Below are positions 11,590-22,067 of a stretch of 64,000 bases of DNA, piece by piece. The notes under the pieces are model-generated. The model ran no database searches and had not been told where the DNA came from. It worked only from the letters and a program-made list of their open reading frames with translations. The stretch is taken from assembly GCA_015680905.1 (NCBI GenBank), contig CM027380.1:33472001-33536000 (forward strand), in the 5' to 3' direction. This DNA is from Coptis chinensis. Taxonomy: Eukaryota; Streptophyta; Magnoliopsida; Ranunculales; Ranunculaceae. How positions within the stretch are numbered: position 1 is the first letter of the stretch; each line of letters begins with the position of its first letter. Both the position numbers and the translations under genes were made by a program.

Positions 11590-13294
11590 ACCCTCAGTTC
11601 ATGGACTTGGTGAGAGAGAGTTGGCAAGAGCCCATGGCTAATGGCCCTATTCGACTAGTAATGCGCAAACTGAAGAGGCTTAAAATCGCTCTGAAGGAAT
11701 GGCACAAGATAACTTATTGGGGGAACAAAGACAAACTTAAACAAGCAAATCTATCTCTCCAAGAGTTACAGAAATAGCAAGAACATGAGTCTTTGGACCT
11801 TCAAATGCAACTCCAGGAACTAGAAATGGAGAAACTCATTGATCAATTAATGCAAACAGAAGCATCCATGTGGAAACAAAGAGCATGCATTAAGGAGGAG
11901 ATTGAGGGAGATAGAAATTCCGCATACTTCCAAGCTAAAGCAAAAATTCGCCAGGCCAAAGCTTTCATTGAGGAACTAAGAACAGCTGAGGGAAATGTTC
12001 TGCAAGATCAAAAGTCCATCAAGGAATACCTTGTCCACTCTTATGAAGAAAAGTTTAAAGCACGACCGGTAGAGCATAATCAGGAGCTTTTGGACCATAT
12101 CCCATTGCTGGTTACAGAGTCTCAAAATGCTTTTCTCATGGCAATTCCCAATTGGATGGAGATTACTACCACAGTTACGAACATGGACCCCAATAGTTCT
12201 TCGGGGCCGGATGGTTTCCAGGGCATGTTCTTCCAAAAATGTTGGAGCATTGTTATAGTTGATGTGTGTCGAGCTATCTGTTCTTTCTTCCAAAGTCAGA
12301 TAATTCCGCAAGGCATGAACTCAAATTTCTTAGTATTGATTCTAAAGTGCAAAAATGCTATGGAAATTGGCCAGTTTAGGCCCTTTTGCCTGAGTAACTT
12401 TCTTTTCAAGATTGTTACTAAAATTCTAGCAAACCGGCTATCCTCCATAGCCATGGGCATTATTTGTTATGAGCAGCATGGTTTCTTGAAGGGAAGAACA
12501 GGTAGCACTGCCATTGCCATGGCATCCGAACTCATCAATGACATACATATCAAAAGAAGAGGCGGCAATGCAGTTATCAAGCTAGACATTTCCCAGGCAT
12601 TTGATTCACTTAGCTGGGAATTCTTGTATTTGGTCCTTATAAGATTTGGCTTCAGCTCAACATTCTGTGACGCGATTATGAAGGTTCTCAGTAGCGCCAA
12701 AATCTCTATTATGATAAACGGAGGACCCTGTGGCTCTCTATTCTCTTTGCCCTTGCCGAGGACACGCTAAGCAGAGTCATTATAAGGCTCCAACTCTCAT
12801 GCAGAATCACCCCTATGGCTTTTGCGGGAAAATGTCCGTCACCCACTCACCCCCTTTTTGCGGATGATATCATATTATTTGCAAATGGAAGTCTAAAAGG
12901 ACTAGTGCACTTGAGGAACGCATTGGAGGCATATCAAAAGGCAGCTGGTCAGCTAATAAACAAAGGGAAAAGCAAGCTGCTCTTCAGTAGCATGACTACA
13001 ACAAATAGAAGAAAGGTGGAAGCTTTGTTTGACATGAAGGAAGGCCACCTACCAGAAATTTATTTAGGAGTTCCCCTCTTCAAGGGCAGAGTCCGCCATG
13101 CCAACATTCAGAATCTAGTGGACAGGATTAAAAGGAAAGCAAGTGGATGGGCAGGACGGCTGCTTTCCTTTCAGGGTCGAGTTGTCTTGGCACAATCTAT
13201 TATGAGTAGAATCCCCATGTATAACATGGGCATCTATAAGTGGCCTCGGAAAAGCATCAAAGAAGGAGAAGAAGCCATCAGAAATTTCATATGA
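11590..13294 (+). pseudogene. LINE ORF2, reverse transcriptase domain with internal deletion
   Basis: Ordered motifs are SSGPDGFQGMFFQKCW, GQFRPFCLSN (RPISLCN-type), EQHGFLKGRT and VIKLDISQAFDSLSWEF with catalytic Asp. At about 12735 the sequence jumps from INGGPCGS to ILFALAEDTLSR. The conserved block that should contain LRQGDPLSP is therefore missing and the frame changes. The frame from 12815 carries PLFADDIILFANG, the second catalytic motif. A stop at 13292-13294 sits where a Trp codon is expected. Inactive. Confidence 0.87.
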
Positions 13295-14930
13295 TCAGGC
13301 AATCCCACAGTGAGGAAGTCCATTACTCTCAAATGGGCAAAAGTTTGCAAACCAAAGATTGAATGAGGGCTTGGCATTAGGTCTCTCAAGGAGTTAAATC
13401 TTGCGCTCCTCATGAAACTAGCATGGCAACTGCTTACCATGGACAACTCTTGGTCCAAGTACATGGAACAGAAGTATAAAATGAAAAATGGCAAATGGCT
13501 TGCCTATTACAAGTGTTCCTCCATTTGGGCCTGGATAAAGTGGGCTTTGGAATCCATGAGAAACCATATTTCTTAGGTCATTGGCAATGGTACTGCAGTG
13601 GATTTGTGGCGAGATGCTTGGACTGGACCTAGTTCAGTGGCTGACTTGCTCCCTCACATTGACTGGCACATCCCCAAAACCAAAGTTAGCGACTTAATAA
13701 GGAACAACCAGTGGAATTTCCCTACTGTAACTCTACAGCTCTTTGAGACACTAGGCATGCCACTTCTCTCTCTACCCCCACCTTGCAATGAGCTAGATGA
13801 TTGCCGAATTTGGAAGCCTGACAAGGAAGACAAGTTCACGGTCCTCTCGGCTTATGACACTATTAGGGAAAAGGGGAATATTGTCTGGTGGCACCACAGC
13901 ATCTGGAACAGCTACATTCACCCCAAAATTGCTGGAATGGCTTGGAAGATTATGCAACATATCATACCAACAAATGACAAAGTTACAAGCAAAGGTATCC
14001 AGTTGGCTTCATGATGTAATGGATGCAAGGAAGATGAAGAAAGCTTTGACCATCTATTCTGGTACTGCCCAAACTCTCAGGCTCTTTGGGATTAGATTAA
14101 AAGCTTATTCTAGATGAATGCATTATCAGTTCCCGAAAACGACGATATGAAAGAAATTCTGAAAGCGGCAAATCATGCAAGTCCACTGATTAAGGAATTG
14201 TGGACAGCAGCAGTACTAAGTCTGTTGGTAGCAATATGGAAGATGAGAAATACGCAAAGGTACAATGACTCAAACTTCAACCATCGCTACATAAGAAAGT
14301 TGGTCTGGCAAGGAATGCATACGACGGGCAGACTGTCCAAGAGCTACATGTTCAACTCAGTCAAGGAATTGGCAATCCTACACTCTCTGGGGATCGAATG
14401 CAAGCCCAAGCCAATAAAAGCAATTCAACAAGTCAAATGGCACCCACCAGAGGAAGGAGTGGTAAAGATCAATTATGATGGTAGCTCTATCGATAATCCT
14501 AGTTGAGGGGGTGTGGGGTTAATCTTCATAGACCATCATTGCCACTTGCTTGGAATACTTGCACAAGGACTGGGAATAGTTACCAACTATGAAGCAGAGT
14601 GTCAAGCACTAACTCTGGCAGTGGAAGGTGCAGTTGCAAGAAACTGGACACGTGTTTGGCTAGAAACAGATTCACAGTCAGTTGTAATTGCCTTCTCTAA
14701 TGGCCACATTCCCTGGGTTCTAAAATCGAGATGGGCGAGGGCTACTGCTGCGCTCACCTACTATAGGATATCGCATGCCTGGAGGGAAGCCAACTTCATC
14801 GTGGATGCTGCGGCAAAGCATGGAGCCACTTTAGACCAGGATGATTTTGTATGGAGCATGGATAGACCTCCTTTTGTCACAAGTTTGGAAAACCAGGACC
14901 AGTTATACTTTAGATTTTCTTAGAGTGTAG
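13295..14930 (+). pseudogene. LINE ORF2, zf-RVT-like linker and RNase H
   Basis: After the 13294 stop the frame continues with LKWAKVCKPK and LGIRSLKELN. It then carries the zf-RVT-like WWHHSIWNSYIHPKIAGMAWK and CNGCKEDEESFDHLFWYC. The RNase H starts INYDGSSIDNPS with a TGA at 14504-14506, then NYEAECQAL, LETDSQSVV and WREANFIVDAAAKHGATL, which supply the Asp, Glu and Asp positions. It ends YFRFS and stop at 14923. The 3' untranslated part is about 100 bases, then a short A tail. Confidence 0.85.
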
Positions 14931-15317
14931 CAAGATGCCTTTTTGTTCCTTTTGTTCCTTATGTAGTAAGAAACTCTAATATGTAACATTTTATTTATCT
15001 TTATAATATATTCACATTTGCTTGCAAAAAAAGTAGAGTTGAGAAAACATCTCAAGTTGTGTAAGTTCATTTATGGTTATCACAATACTCCGTGCTACAT
15101 GTGTTTATAACCACATGGTTTTCTTATATCAACTTCTAGAGTAGTTTTAGTGTTTGGTTTGCTTCTCTAACCATTCTCCATATTTAATATATGAACTGAT
15201 TTCGTCACTTATAACCAGATGTTGGTTATATTGATGTATATGTAGCATGTGTTATAGGTTAACAAATTGTATAAAATAGATAAATTAGTGATTGTGTATT
15301 TGATTTATTGTTTGCAG

Positions 15318-15480
15318 GTCAGTAAAGCAAGCATTGATGGGAGAAATAATCAAGAAAGCTTTACGCGGTAATGGTATGTTCGTGTCAAATATGATAGAGA
15401 TAGAGTTGTTAGAAGAATGGGCAAGGATTAAAGGTGGTGTCATGGGGAATGAAATCTTAATGAAGTCTTATATTGACTAA
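15318..15480 (+). CDS. Possible terminal exon, unknown protein (53 codons)
   Basis: After the acceptor-like TTTATTGTTTGCAG (ending 15317) a frame is open to TAA at 15478-15480. It encodes a helical, well-formed peptide containing MGEIIKKALRGNGMF, ELLEEWARIKGG and NEILMKSYID. An AATAAA lies at about 15571. Composition and the splice-like boundary suggest a last exon, possibly of a gene carried by the CACTA element that ends at 16106. I do not recognise the family, and no upstream exon was identified. It could be chance. Confidence 0.35.
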
Positions 15481-16106
15481 TAGACTGTTTTGGTGTAGTG
15501 TTTACAAAAGACTTGATGAATTTACTAGTTGTTATTATACTTTTGGATATCATCTCATTCTCATTGTTGAATAAAATGTAATTAGAGTTGAGACTTGCGA
15601 CTTATTAATGAATTATGGAATATGTTTGGTTTAAGTGTTTCTTTTCTTTCTCGCTATTATACCGAAGTGTATGTCTAATGGGATGGACAGGTTTAGTAAT
15701 ATATGTGGAATGTATGGTAGAACCAGGTGCGGGTATCCCAGGAACAATACTGTAGGTGGTGTGCCAGCAAAATACAGCATAATAATTTTTTTTTAAAACA
15801 ATGAATCATTAGTAACGGATAGGAAACCGTTAGAAACATTCTAACACTAACAGACAAAATCCCTTACTATAAAATCATATTGACACTTATATCTGTTACT
15901 AATACATTGTAACGGTTACGTATCTGTTACTGAAATTAATTTCAGTGACGTTTAATATCCGTTAGTAAATTTTCTAACGGATATTAAGTGTTACTAATTT
16001 CCGTTACTAATATTTGTCACGCTTTTGTGTCAACGCAAGATAACCGTTACTAATATTTTTTGTAATGGATGTATATCCGTTACAAATAGACTGATATGGT
16101 GTAGTG
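15481..16106 (+). mobile_element. Right end of a CACTA (En/Spm-like) transposon
   Basis: The segment ends CTGATATGGTGTAGTG at 16106, the inverse of CACTACACCATATCAG, matching the CACTA terminal motif. The last 330 bases are packed with direct and inverted copies of subterminal words such as GTTACTAATA, TAACGGATAT and CCGTTAC, as in CACTA subterminal regions. It cuts the Athila-like gag at 16107, where AAA follows as a possible 3-bp TSD. The matching left end was not found in the window, so the element is truncated or rearranged. Confidence 0.7.
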
Positions 16107-17024
16107 AAATTACATGGAATAGAGTTGACGTTCATGACAGGAGTAGGCTTTTGTTGAACAGAAATGGCTTCTACCTTTTTTGTGAGAGATTCGATTAGAG
16201 TTCTAAGCTCGGGATCAGATTTAACCTCAAACATACTGGCAGCCTTGGCTGTGGAAGAAGAATTAGAAGAGCAGGGGATGTCATTACCCCCCCCCCCCAG
16301 TTATTATTATTACGCTTAGTTCTAAAAACCTATAAGCCTCTGAGGCTCCTTTACTAAGGAAACTACCCTCAGTCATTATATCAAGAACCTCTTTATGATG
16401 ATGTAAAAGCCCTTTAAAAAAGGCATGAACAAGAGTGTCTTTCGCAAGGTTATGATGTGGACACGCAATGAGAAGATCAGTGAAATGATTCCAGGCCTCT
16501 GAAAAGGATTCATGAGGATTCTGGCGGAAGAAATGAATCTTTTGAAGCATTTCATCTATCTTCAGTAGTGGGTAAAACTGTTCTATGAACAATTGAACAA
16601 GTTTGGCCTATGAGTCCATAGAATTAGGCGCTTGGGTAGTTAACCAAGATGCCACCTTATCGGCTAGGGTGAAAGGAAACACCCTCAGTTTAATTTGTTC
16701 AAAACCTACGGTAAGATGCTGAAATGTGGTAAGAACTTGTTCTATCCTACGCATATGCTGATAAAGCTTCTCGTGGTATAACCAATGAAAAACCGGTAAC
16801 AAATTAAATATATTCTGGGGAATTCAAAAATCCCCCACTGGGTCTGCAAGAACGATGCATGACTTAGGGCTATTGTTTAGGGCTTTGTAAAAATCAGAGA
16901 GAGGAGTCTCTGTTTTGTCAGCCATTGATGCAGGTGTAGTGTGTGATATTCTAGATAGGCGTGTGCATTGATGTTTACAATAGATAACATTAGATGGTTT
17001 ACTCTTACCAGACCTTAATCTCAT
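16107..17024 (-). pseudogene. Athila-like gag (partial, in-frame stops)
   Basis: One minus frame starts MRLRSGKSKPSN at 17024. It has a TGA near 16822 and a TAG near 16606, the latter at a likely Trp codon (SMDSWAKLV). The Retrotrans_gag core includes LFIEQFYPLL, FRQNPHESFSEAWNHFTDLL, CPHHNLAKDTLVHAFFKGL and SEAYRFLE, characteristic of Athila-type gags. After an 11-base C run (16287-16297) the frame is lost. A block with MFEVKSDPELRTLIESLTK continues to the CACTA junction at 16107. The rest of gag and all of pol are missing here. Confidence 0.85.
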
Positions 17025-17550
17025 GCAAGGCTAAGGCCAATATGAAAACAAACCACTAGCAGCAGTCAAACAACAACCTGATATGCTAGAATTAAAACTC
17101 CTCTGACAGAAGAGACGAGGAGTGAAAGAAGGAGTACCTGAATGCCTCCTTGCTACGCGTATGAATAGCGTCTTTGATACGTGATCTCAGTGTATTGAAG
17201 AAGTTCAAAACACTGAATAATAAAATAACTTGAACACAAAGAGATCATGTGACTAACTTGTGAATCGGGCTTATCTTCAGAGAGCATGTGACTACCTTGT
17301 GAATCGGGCACACTTAAGTATATAGTACATAAGGGTACGGGCGCGCTCAAGGTACTGTTCGAAAAAAAAATCCAGTAACAAGAGGGCGGGCGCGCTCAGA
17401 AATAGAGTACACAAGGGCGCGGGAGCGCTCAAGGTACTGTTTCAAAAAAAAACTAAAAAAAACAACACAGTTAGAACCAAACAATCGGGTGGGTGAAGTG
17501 GGATATTGGTATAATTGAAAACACAAAGGGAAACTAATCTAAACACAACT
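17025..17550 (-). other. Leader of the Athila-like element with duplicated segments
   Basis: Non-coding leader between primer site and gag. A phrase CCGATTCACAAGKTAGTCACATG occurs twice (near 17300 and 17260 on the minus strand). A block around TTGAGCGC(G/T)CCCGYRCCCTTRTGTACT is present near 17430 and 17350, with a related GCGCGCCCGCCCTC copy between. These are direct duplications within the leader. Confidence 0.55.
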
Positions 17551-17568
17551 AAGATGGCAGTGGCGCCA
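17551..17568 (-). promoter_or_regulatory. Primer-binding site, tRNA-Asp type
   Basis: Minus strand TGGCGCCACTGCCATCTT begins two bases after the CA end of the LTR. Its first seven bases and the GCC at positions 11-13 match TGGCGCCGTTGCC, the complement of the plant tRNA-Asp 3' end used by Athila elements. Confidence 0.8.
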
Positions 17569-17570
17569 TT

Positions 17571-18901
17571 TGATAAAATGAAAATAAAAGTTTCTCTATC
17601 CTAACGAATAATTATTTATACTAGGAATAAGAAAACTATATTATTCTAGGTTTAGATCAAAGTTTCTACTCTCGATTATTGTGTAATAAACTGGAGTCAG
17701 AATTTGTTCCACTCTTAGTTGCTTAGACTTAACAGTTTCACTAACTTAACAATTCTACAATATCTAAGAGAGCAATGGTTTAGTAAAACTAATATGTGGG
17801 AATTAACTAATTAAGATATACTAAATTATACTATGGCAATTTAACGAGAAGATGTGAATGAGAAGAAAAGATTAGGGGGATTTTATTCCACCTTGATTAA
17901 TTCTTAATATGCTAGTGTAGATTTTGTAGTATTTCTAATCTTTATGTTTTCACATAAAGGTTAGGTCTTTTTAATCCCTAATTATTCATGGCATCTCTAC
18001 CAACTAATAATTAGCATGTGAGGCAATTGAAACTCATTCTCATTGTGAATTAACTACTTTCTAGAGTGGAATATCTTACTACAATTATTCTATACTAACA
18101 CATCAACTCTTCATTACAACTTTAATCAAACCCCTCTAATGGAGGTTTAGCTATAAATCATTAGACTATCATAAACATAATAATAAAGAGAATAAGACAT
18201 AAGGGAGAACTACTTTATTAAAGATAACTGACTTGAATTAATGGTGCCTAAGCTAGAAAACAATAATTAGGTTTAGACTAAAGAGAAGACTAATTTATTA
18301 TCTAATGGAAGGGTAGTGAATAGAGTTTAGCCTTAGTCCTCTTTATATAGGAGAGGGCTAGGTTTACAATTTCGTGTATGGGCTTTGGAGCTATGTTTTG
18401 GGCCATTAAATCAAGCCCAAAACCTAATTACTTAAGTCCAAAAAGGGTTTTTCTACTGGAAATTACTGCAATAGCCTTTTTGTCCACTTTTACTTCTCTG
18501 ATTGGATCAAGGCCTAGACCGTTAGAAATCTCATTCCGAGCTGGTCGTTTTGACATATAGTAGGCTCAATTCCGAGGTCTGAGTTCAAAGATACAGCCTA
18601 TGAAAGTTCTGTTAACTTTTCTGCTCTATTTATGCCCGCGTTGACTTTGACTTTTCAGCTTTGATTGGGCTTTAAAAAGGTTTTTTTTTCCTTGAAACTT
18701 GGGCTTTAACCATAGAACTTCTTAACAACCAGCCTTTGCTCCTTTCTCTTGCAAAAGTGACAGATTTCTTCACATATTTAACTCCAATACCTGAAATACA
18801 CAAAAACACGTAAACAGTACTAACTCTTATTTATTATAAACATAATTGGTCTAAATATAATATTATTAAGGGGTTAAAACTACAGTTTTGGGCTCTTATC
18901 A
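17571..18901 (-). repeat. 5' LTR of the Athila-like element (1331 bp)
   Basis: On the minus strand it runs from TGATAAGAGCCCAAAACTG (18901) to CATTTTATCA (17571). It has a TATA-like CTATATAAAGAGG near 18352-18340. The first bases are nearly identical to the plus-strand solo LTR at 23358, and shared blocks continue (for example AAGCCCAAGTTTCA and CAAAGTCAA-rich parts), so both belong to one family. The outer flank is GGGAT; the partner TSD is not available because the other end of the element is not seen. Confidence 0.85.
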
Positions 18902-21683
18902 GGGATCATCTTTATCAAATGGAATATATGGACTTTGTACAGGTACAAAACTGAAAGTAGAATGGTTCATTAGGGATGTTCACTTTATATATTCGATCTT
19001 GACAATCTACTTAGCTCAATTCTAAAACTTAATGCTATGAACTCATAATCGTTGGGAAAGTAGTGCTGATATTACTCTTTCATGTCTGCCCATAGATGAC
19101 GTGTAATTAATTTGTGCAATTTTTTACATGCAATTTTTCAAGGTACATTACTTATTGGTTCGATTGTCATACAGGTAAGCCTTATCTGTATACTTAGACC
19201 ATTACATACATCATAGAAAGGAAAATGATAATTTAGTGTTTTTTTTTACATTGGAATGTTTAAGAATTGTCATGAATTACCAATGTCATAACCTAATCAC
19301 TCAAGTAGGAACATTTTGTTTTACATATAATGCCTATTTACACATAATGCTTAGCAAGTTGTTCCATGAAACTAATCTCTTTATGCTATATATTCGCTTA
19401 TCCAAGAAGTAGATATGACAATTCTGGGACTTTAAAGAGGAGGTTGAGAAGAAACTAACACTATTGCGAGATTGAGCTAAGGTAGTTTTCTAGAATCTTA
19501 ACATTCTGTGATTTTTCTAGGACCGTGCATTTAATTGTTATCCCCTACCTCAGTCAATTTCCCGACTTTTCCTTCTTGCATTTTTTGGGAGAAAACAATG
19601 TTAAACCATCAAGAATTTTAATAGTGTTATTTTTTTTTTCTATTGTTGTCGATTTAATCTCAACGTCTGTATTGTTGTCTCAGTTTTAGCTCCATAAATG
19701 AATAAACTGCAAGTATTGTTGTCTCAGTTTTATAACGCCAACTGCAACTGAATCCCTCAAGTAAGAAATTCCCTAAATTGTACCTGTTATGTTGCTTGGT
19801 CATTTGAAATGGAATCCATACCTGTCTCAGATGCTACCTTATTACATGTGAGTGCTCTCCTGGCCCATGTTCAGGGAGCATACAAATCGAAGTGAGATTA
19901 TAAAGTACACTATTATAATTTAGTTTGAAATCAGTATTGTCAGTACCTAAAGTTCATGCTCTAAAGTACACTATTAGAATTTAGTTTGAAATCAGTATTA
20001 AAGTACATCATATTACCAAGAGTATTGTCAGAACCTCCACTATTAACTTTTTGTGTCAATAAAGTACAACATATTTCCAATAGTATTGTCAGATGCTCCA
20101 CTATATTATGCAACATGTGTTATATGTATAACTTACAACATATTTCCATTTCAGTTGGACATATGTGGTTCTACATATGATCGAAATCCAATCATCAAAA
20201 TTTTCTGATGAAAGCATTTCACCAATTTTTTTCAAAAGGCAGTTGGATATATAATGTGCAAGGAAACTTGGTACCTAACAGTTCAATATTTCCTGTCATA
20301 ATGAAGGCAAATTGCATTCAATTGCATTTATGTTAAGCTAGAATCCCCTCAAAACTACTATTTTGTAATGCAATTGTGTGTGTTTGTTCTGAAAATGATA
20401 TGTGGTGCTATTTCAGGTTGATATGGTTGATTCACTACCCGAAGTTTGTCCAAAAGTAGGGGGCATTGATTTGGGAAATTAATCCCGAAAGAAGCGAAAC
20501 TAATGATACTCACATTGTATATTTATCTCATGACAATCCTCTGCGGCTCTGCCTCCTTGACCAACAAAAAAGCTTTCAACAGCTGCTGCAAATATAGCTC
20601 TCCTACAACTAACTATCTTCTATTCATATCGATATTTCGTTCCTTTCCAACGTCTCTACTAATTTTGACATGTACAGAACATGATTATGGTTTTGAAGCA
20701 CTAAGCATAATTTTTGTCATTGTTTCAACTTTGATCCTTAATTATGGTTTTGTTTAGTTTAAGTTTCAATCTATATTAGACACATACATAACTTAGTGCA
20801 ATCGACCTGTAACATATCGATCAAATTGGTGAATCTCTGAAAAATATAACTAAACCAATATTGTTTTCAATCAAAAAAATTACCAAACATTACAAATGGG
20901 ACCATCAGGTAACATGTCTCAATACATCCATGTTGCACACAAATAACTCATGTGCTTTTTTTTTTTTAATTGGAGTGATATGTCTTTTTTTTTCTGTTTT
21001 CTAGAAGCATGAACTGTTGTCTCTTTCCACCGCCACCAAATAGATAAAACTAAAACTTCCCCAACAGTTAAGCAATTCAAAACAAAGAAAAAAAATCTCC
21101 CATTAGTTAGCTAAAGTAAAACTATAGCTCCTTTTACTCTTTTAGAAGGTACGGTACACTTCATTTCCTCTTTTAGAAGGTACGATACAAGAATACAACT
21201 TATATTAGTATAAGCAGGTGTACACTTCCGTAAGTAATTTTCAGTATTTTCTGAATATTCTTCTGTTAGCAAACTGTACCACAACGTCAAAATTAGGCTT
21301 ATATCCATCGACATCACACATATAAAAAAATAACAAACGACATGTTTGAATAAATGCCTGAAAGAAACAAAAAAACAAACTTATTATCACTTAATATGAG
21401 CAACAGCGAACTTAATTTTATTACTATTAGACATTGACTCTCAACTTTTTATGTTCTCATTTATATACGTTTTTTAGTGAGTCACTATTAGCTTTTCACT
21501 TTTCCTCAACTTTCTTTGTATGTCTATGTGTTGTTAGACCTTTTTTCGTATGATAAACATCAGAACCTTGTTATGTCGTCCATCTCCTAAGCAATAGCAA
21601 TATATATTTACTATAACTACAGCACATTACTATTACTATAACTACAAGCACTAACATTTCATTATGTATAGGGACTTTTGCAA
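18902..21683. other. Unassigned sequence with a short tandem duplication
   Basis: No confident coding region or element end. A 61-bp period duplication occurs at 19901-19999, where TAAAGTACACTATTAKAATTTAGTTTGAAATCAGTATT appears twice; nearby AAAGTACA(A/T)CAT words recur up to 20150. The 3' flank of the RPA-like gene (about 52905-52955) resembles 20630-20680, both containing CAACRTCTC-ACTAATTTTGACRTRTACA. This may be a remnant of a second RPA-like gene 3' end or of Helitron sequence. Confidence 0.4.
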
Positions 21684-21718
21684 ATGACGCATGTTCAGCA
21701 TCACTGCATTGCAGATAT
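21684..21718 (+). pseudogene. RPA-like gene, first part of exon 1 (left of the MULE)
   Basis: ATG at 21684 opens MTHVQHHCIADI (the last codon completed by the right-hand part), and the MULE terminal repeat starts at 21719. The exon resumes at about 36736 as NSLWKIKVRVTRIW. Joining the two sides gives ...CIADINSLWKIKVRV, which fits the usual N terminus of plant RPA70-like proteins. The MULE therefore sits within codons 12-13. The TSD is TTGCAGATAT on the left and a decayed TTGCAATA (36728-36735) on the right. Confidence 0.65.
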
Positions 21719-22005
21719 GAGTTTATGACTATTTAGTACCATATAGTTTCATTTTTTTTCCTAAATGGTATGTACTTTGTTTCTCGCCTATTAGTACCAC
21801 GAACTCTTAATTTATTTCAATTTAGTACCTTCGTCTGTTTTCCATCTCAATCCGTCTAATTTCTCTAACGGGGACCTCACGTGTTTAAGCACGAGAGCTG
21901 GGTTTCTCTAATTAGCGCTAAATAACTCAATTAGCACAATTAGTTACGACAGACATAAAAAAAAGAAGAGTACCCAAAAAAAATCGAAAAAAACAGAGAG
22001 TGGAC
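21719..22005 (+). repeat. Left terminal inverted repeat of the MULE
   Basis: It begins GAGTTTATGACTATTTAGTACC and is the reverse complement, with scattered changes, of 36436-36723. Shared landmarks include CGCCTATTAGTACCACGAACTC, TAATTTCTCTAA-GGGGACC, CACGTG and GTACCCAAAAAAA. In MuDR-type elements these repeats carry the promoters and transposase-binding sites; the ATG of the zinc-finger gene lies 63 bases inside. Confidence 0.85.
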
Positions 22006-22067
22006 TGCAAAAGATCTCAATTACAAAAGAAGGAAGGACGAAGCTACACGAGTTCTTTTTTCCAAAA

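Larger units (their letters stand above)
10085..15030 (+). mobile_element. L1-type LINE, 5'-truncated, with 13-bp TSD
   Basis: The unit contains the tail of ORF1, then ORF2 with endonuclease, reverse transcriptase, zf-RVT-like linker and RNase H, and ends in a short A-rich tail. It is flanked by AAGTAGAGTTAAG (10072-10084) and AAGTAGAGTTGAG (15031-15043), 12 of 13 bases identical. Only the C-terminal part of ORF1 is present, so the copy is 5'-truncated. Several stops, two frameshifts in the endonuclease and a deletion in the reverse transcriptase make it inactive. Confidence 0.92.

Noticed and set aside
11976..12311. Minus-strand frames opposite the LINE reverse transcriptase
   Set aside because: Shadow frames; the plus strand carries the conserved reverse transcriptase motifs.
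18378..18560. 60-codon plus-strand frame in the Athila-like LTR, and similar short frames at 8898 and 12467
   Set aside because: They are antisense or non-coding frames within recognised LTR and LINE sequence and lack any motif.
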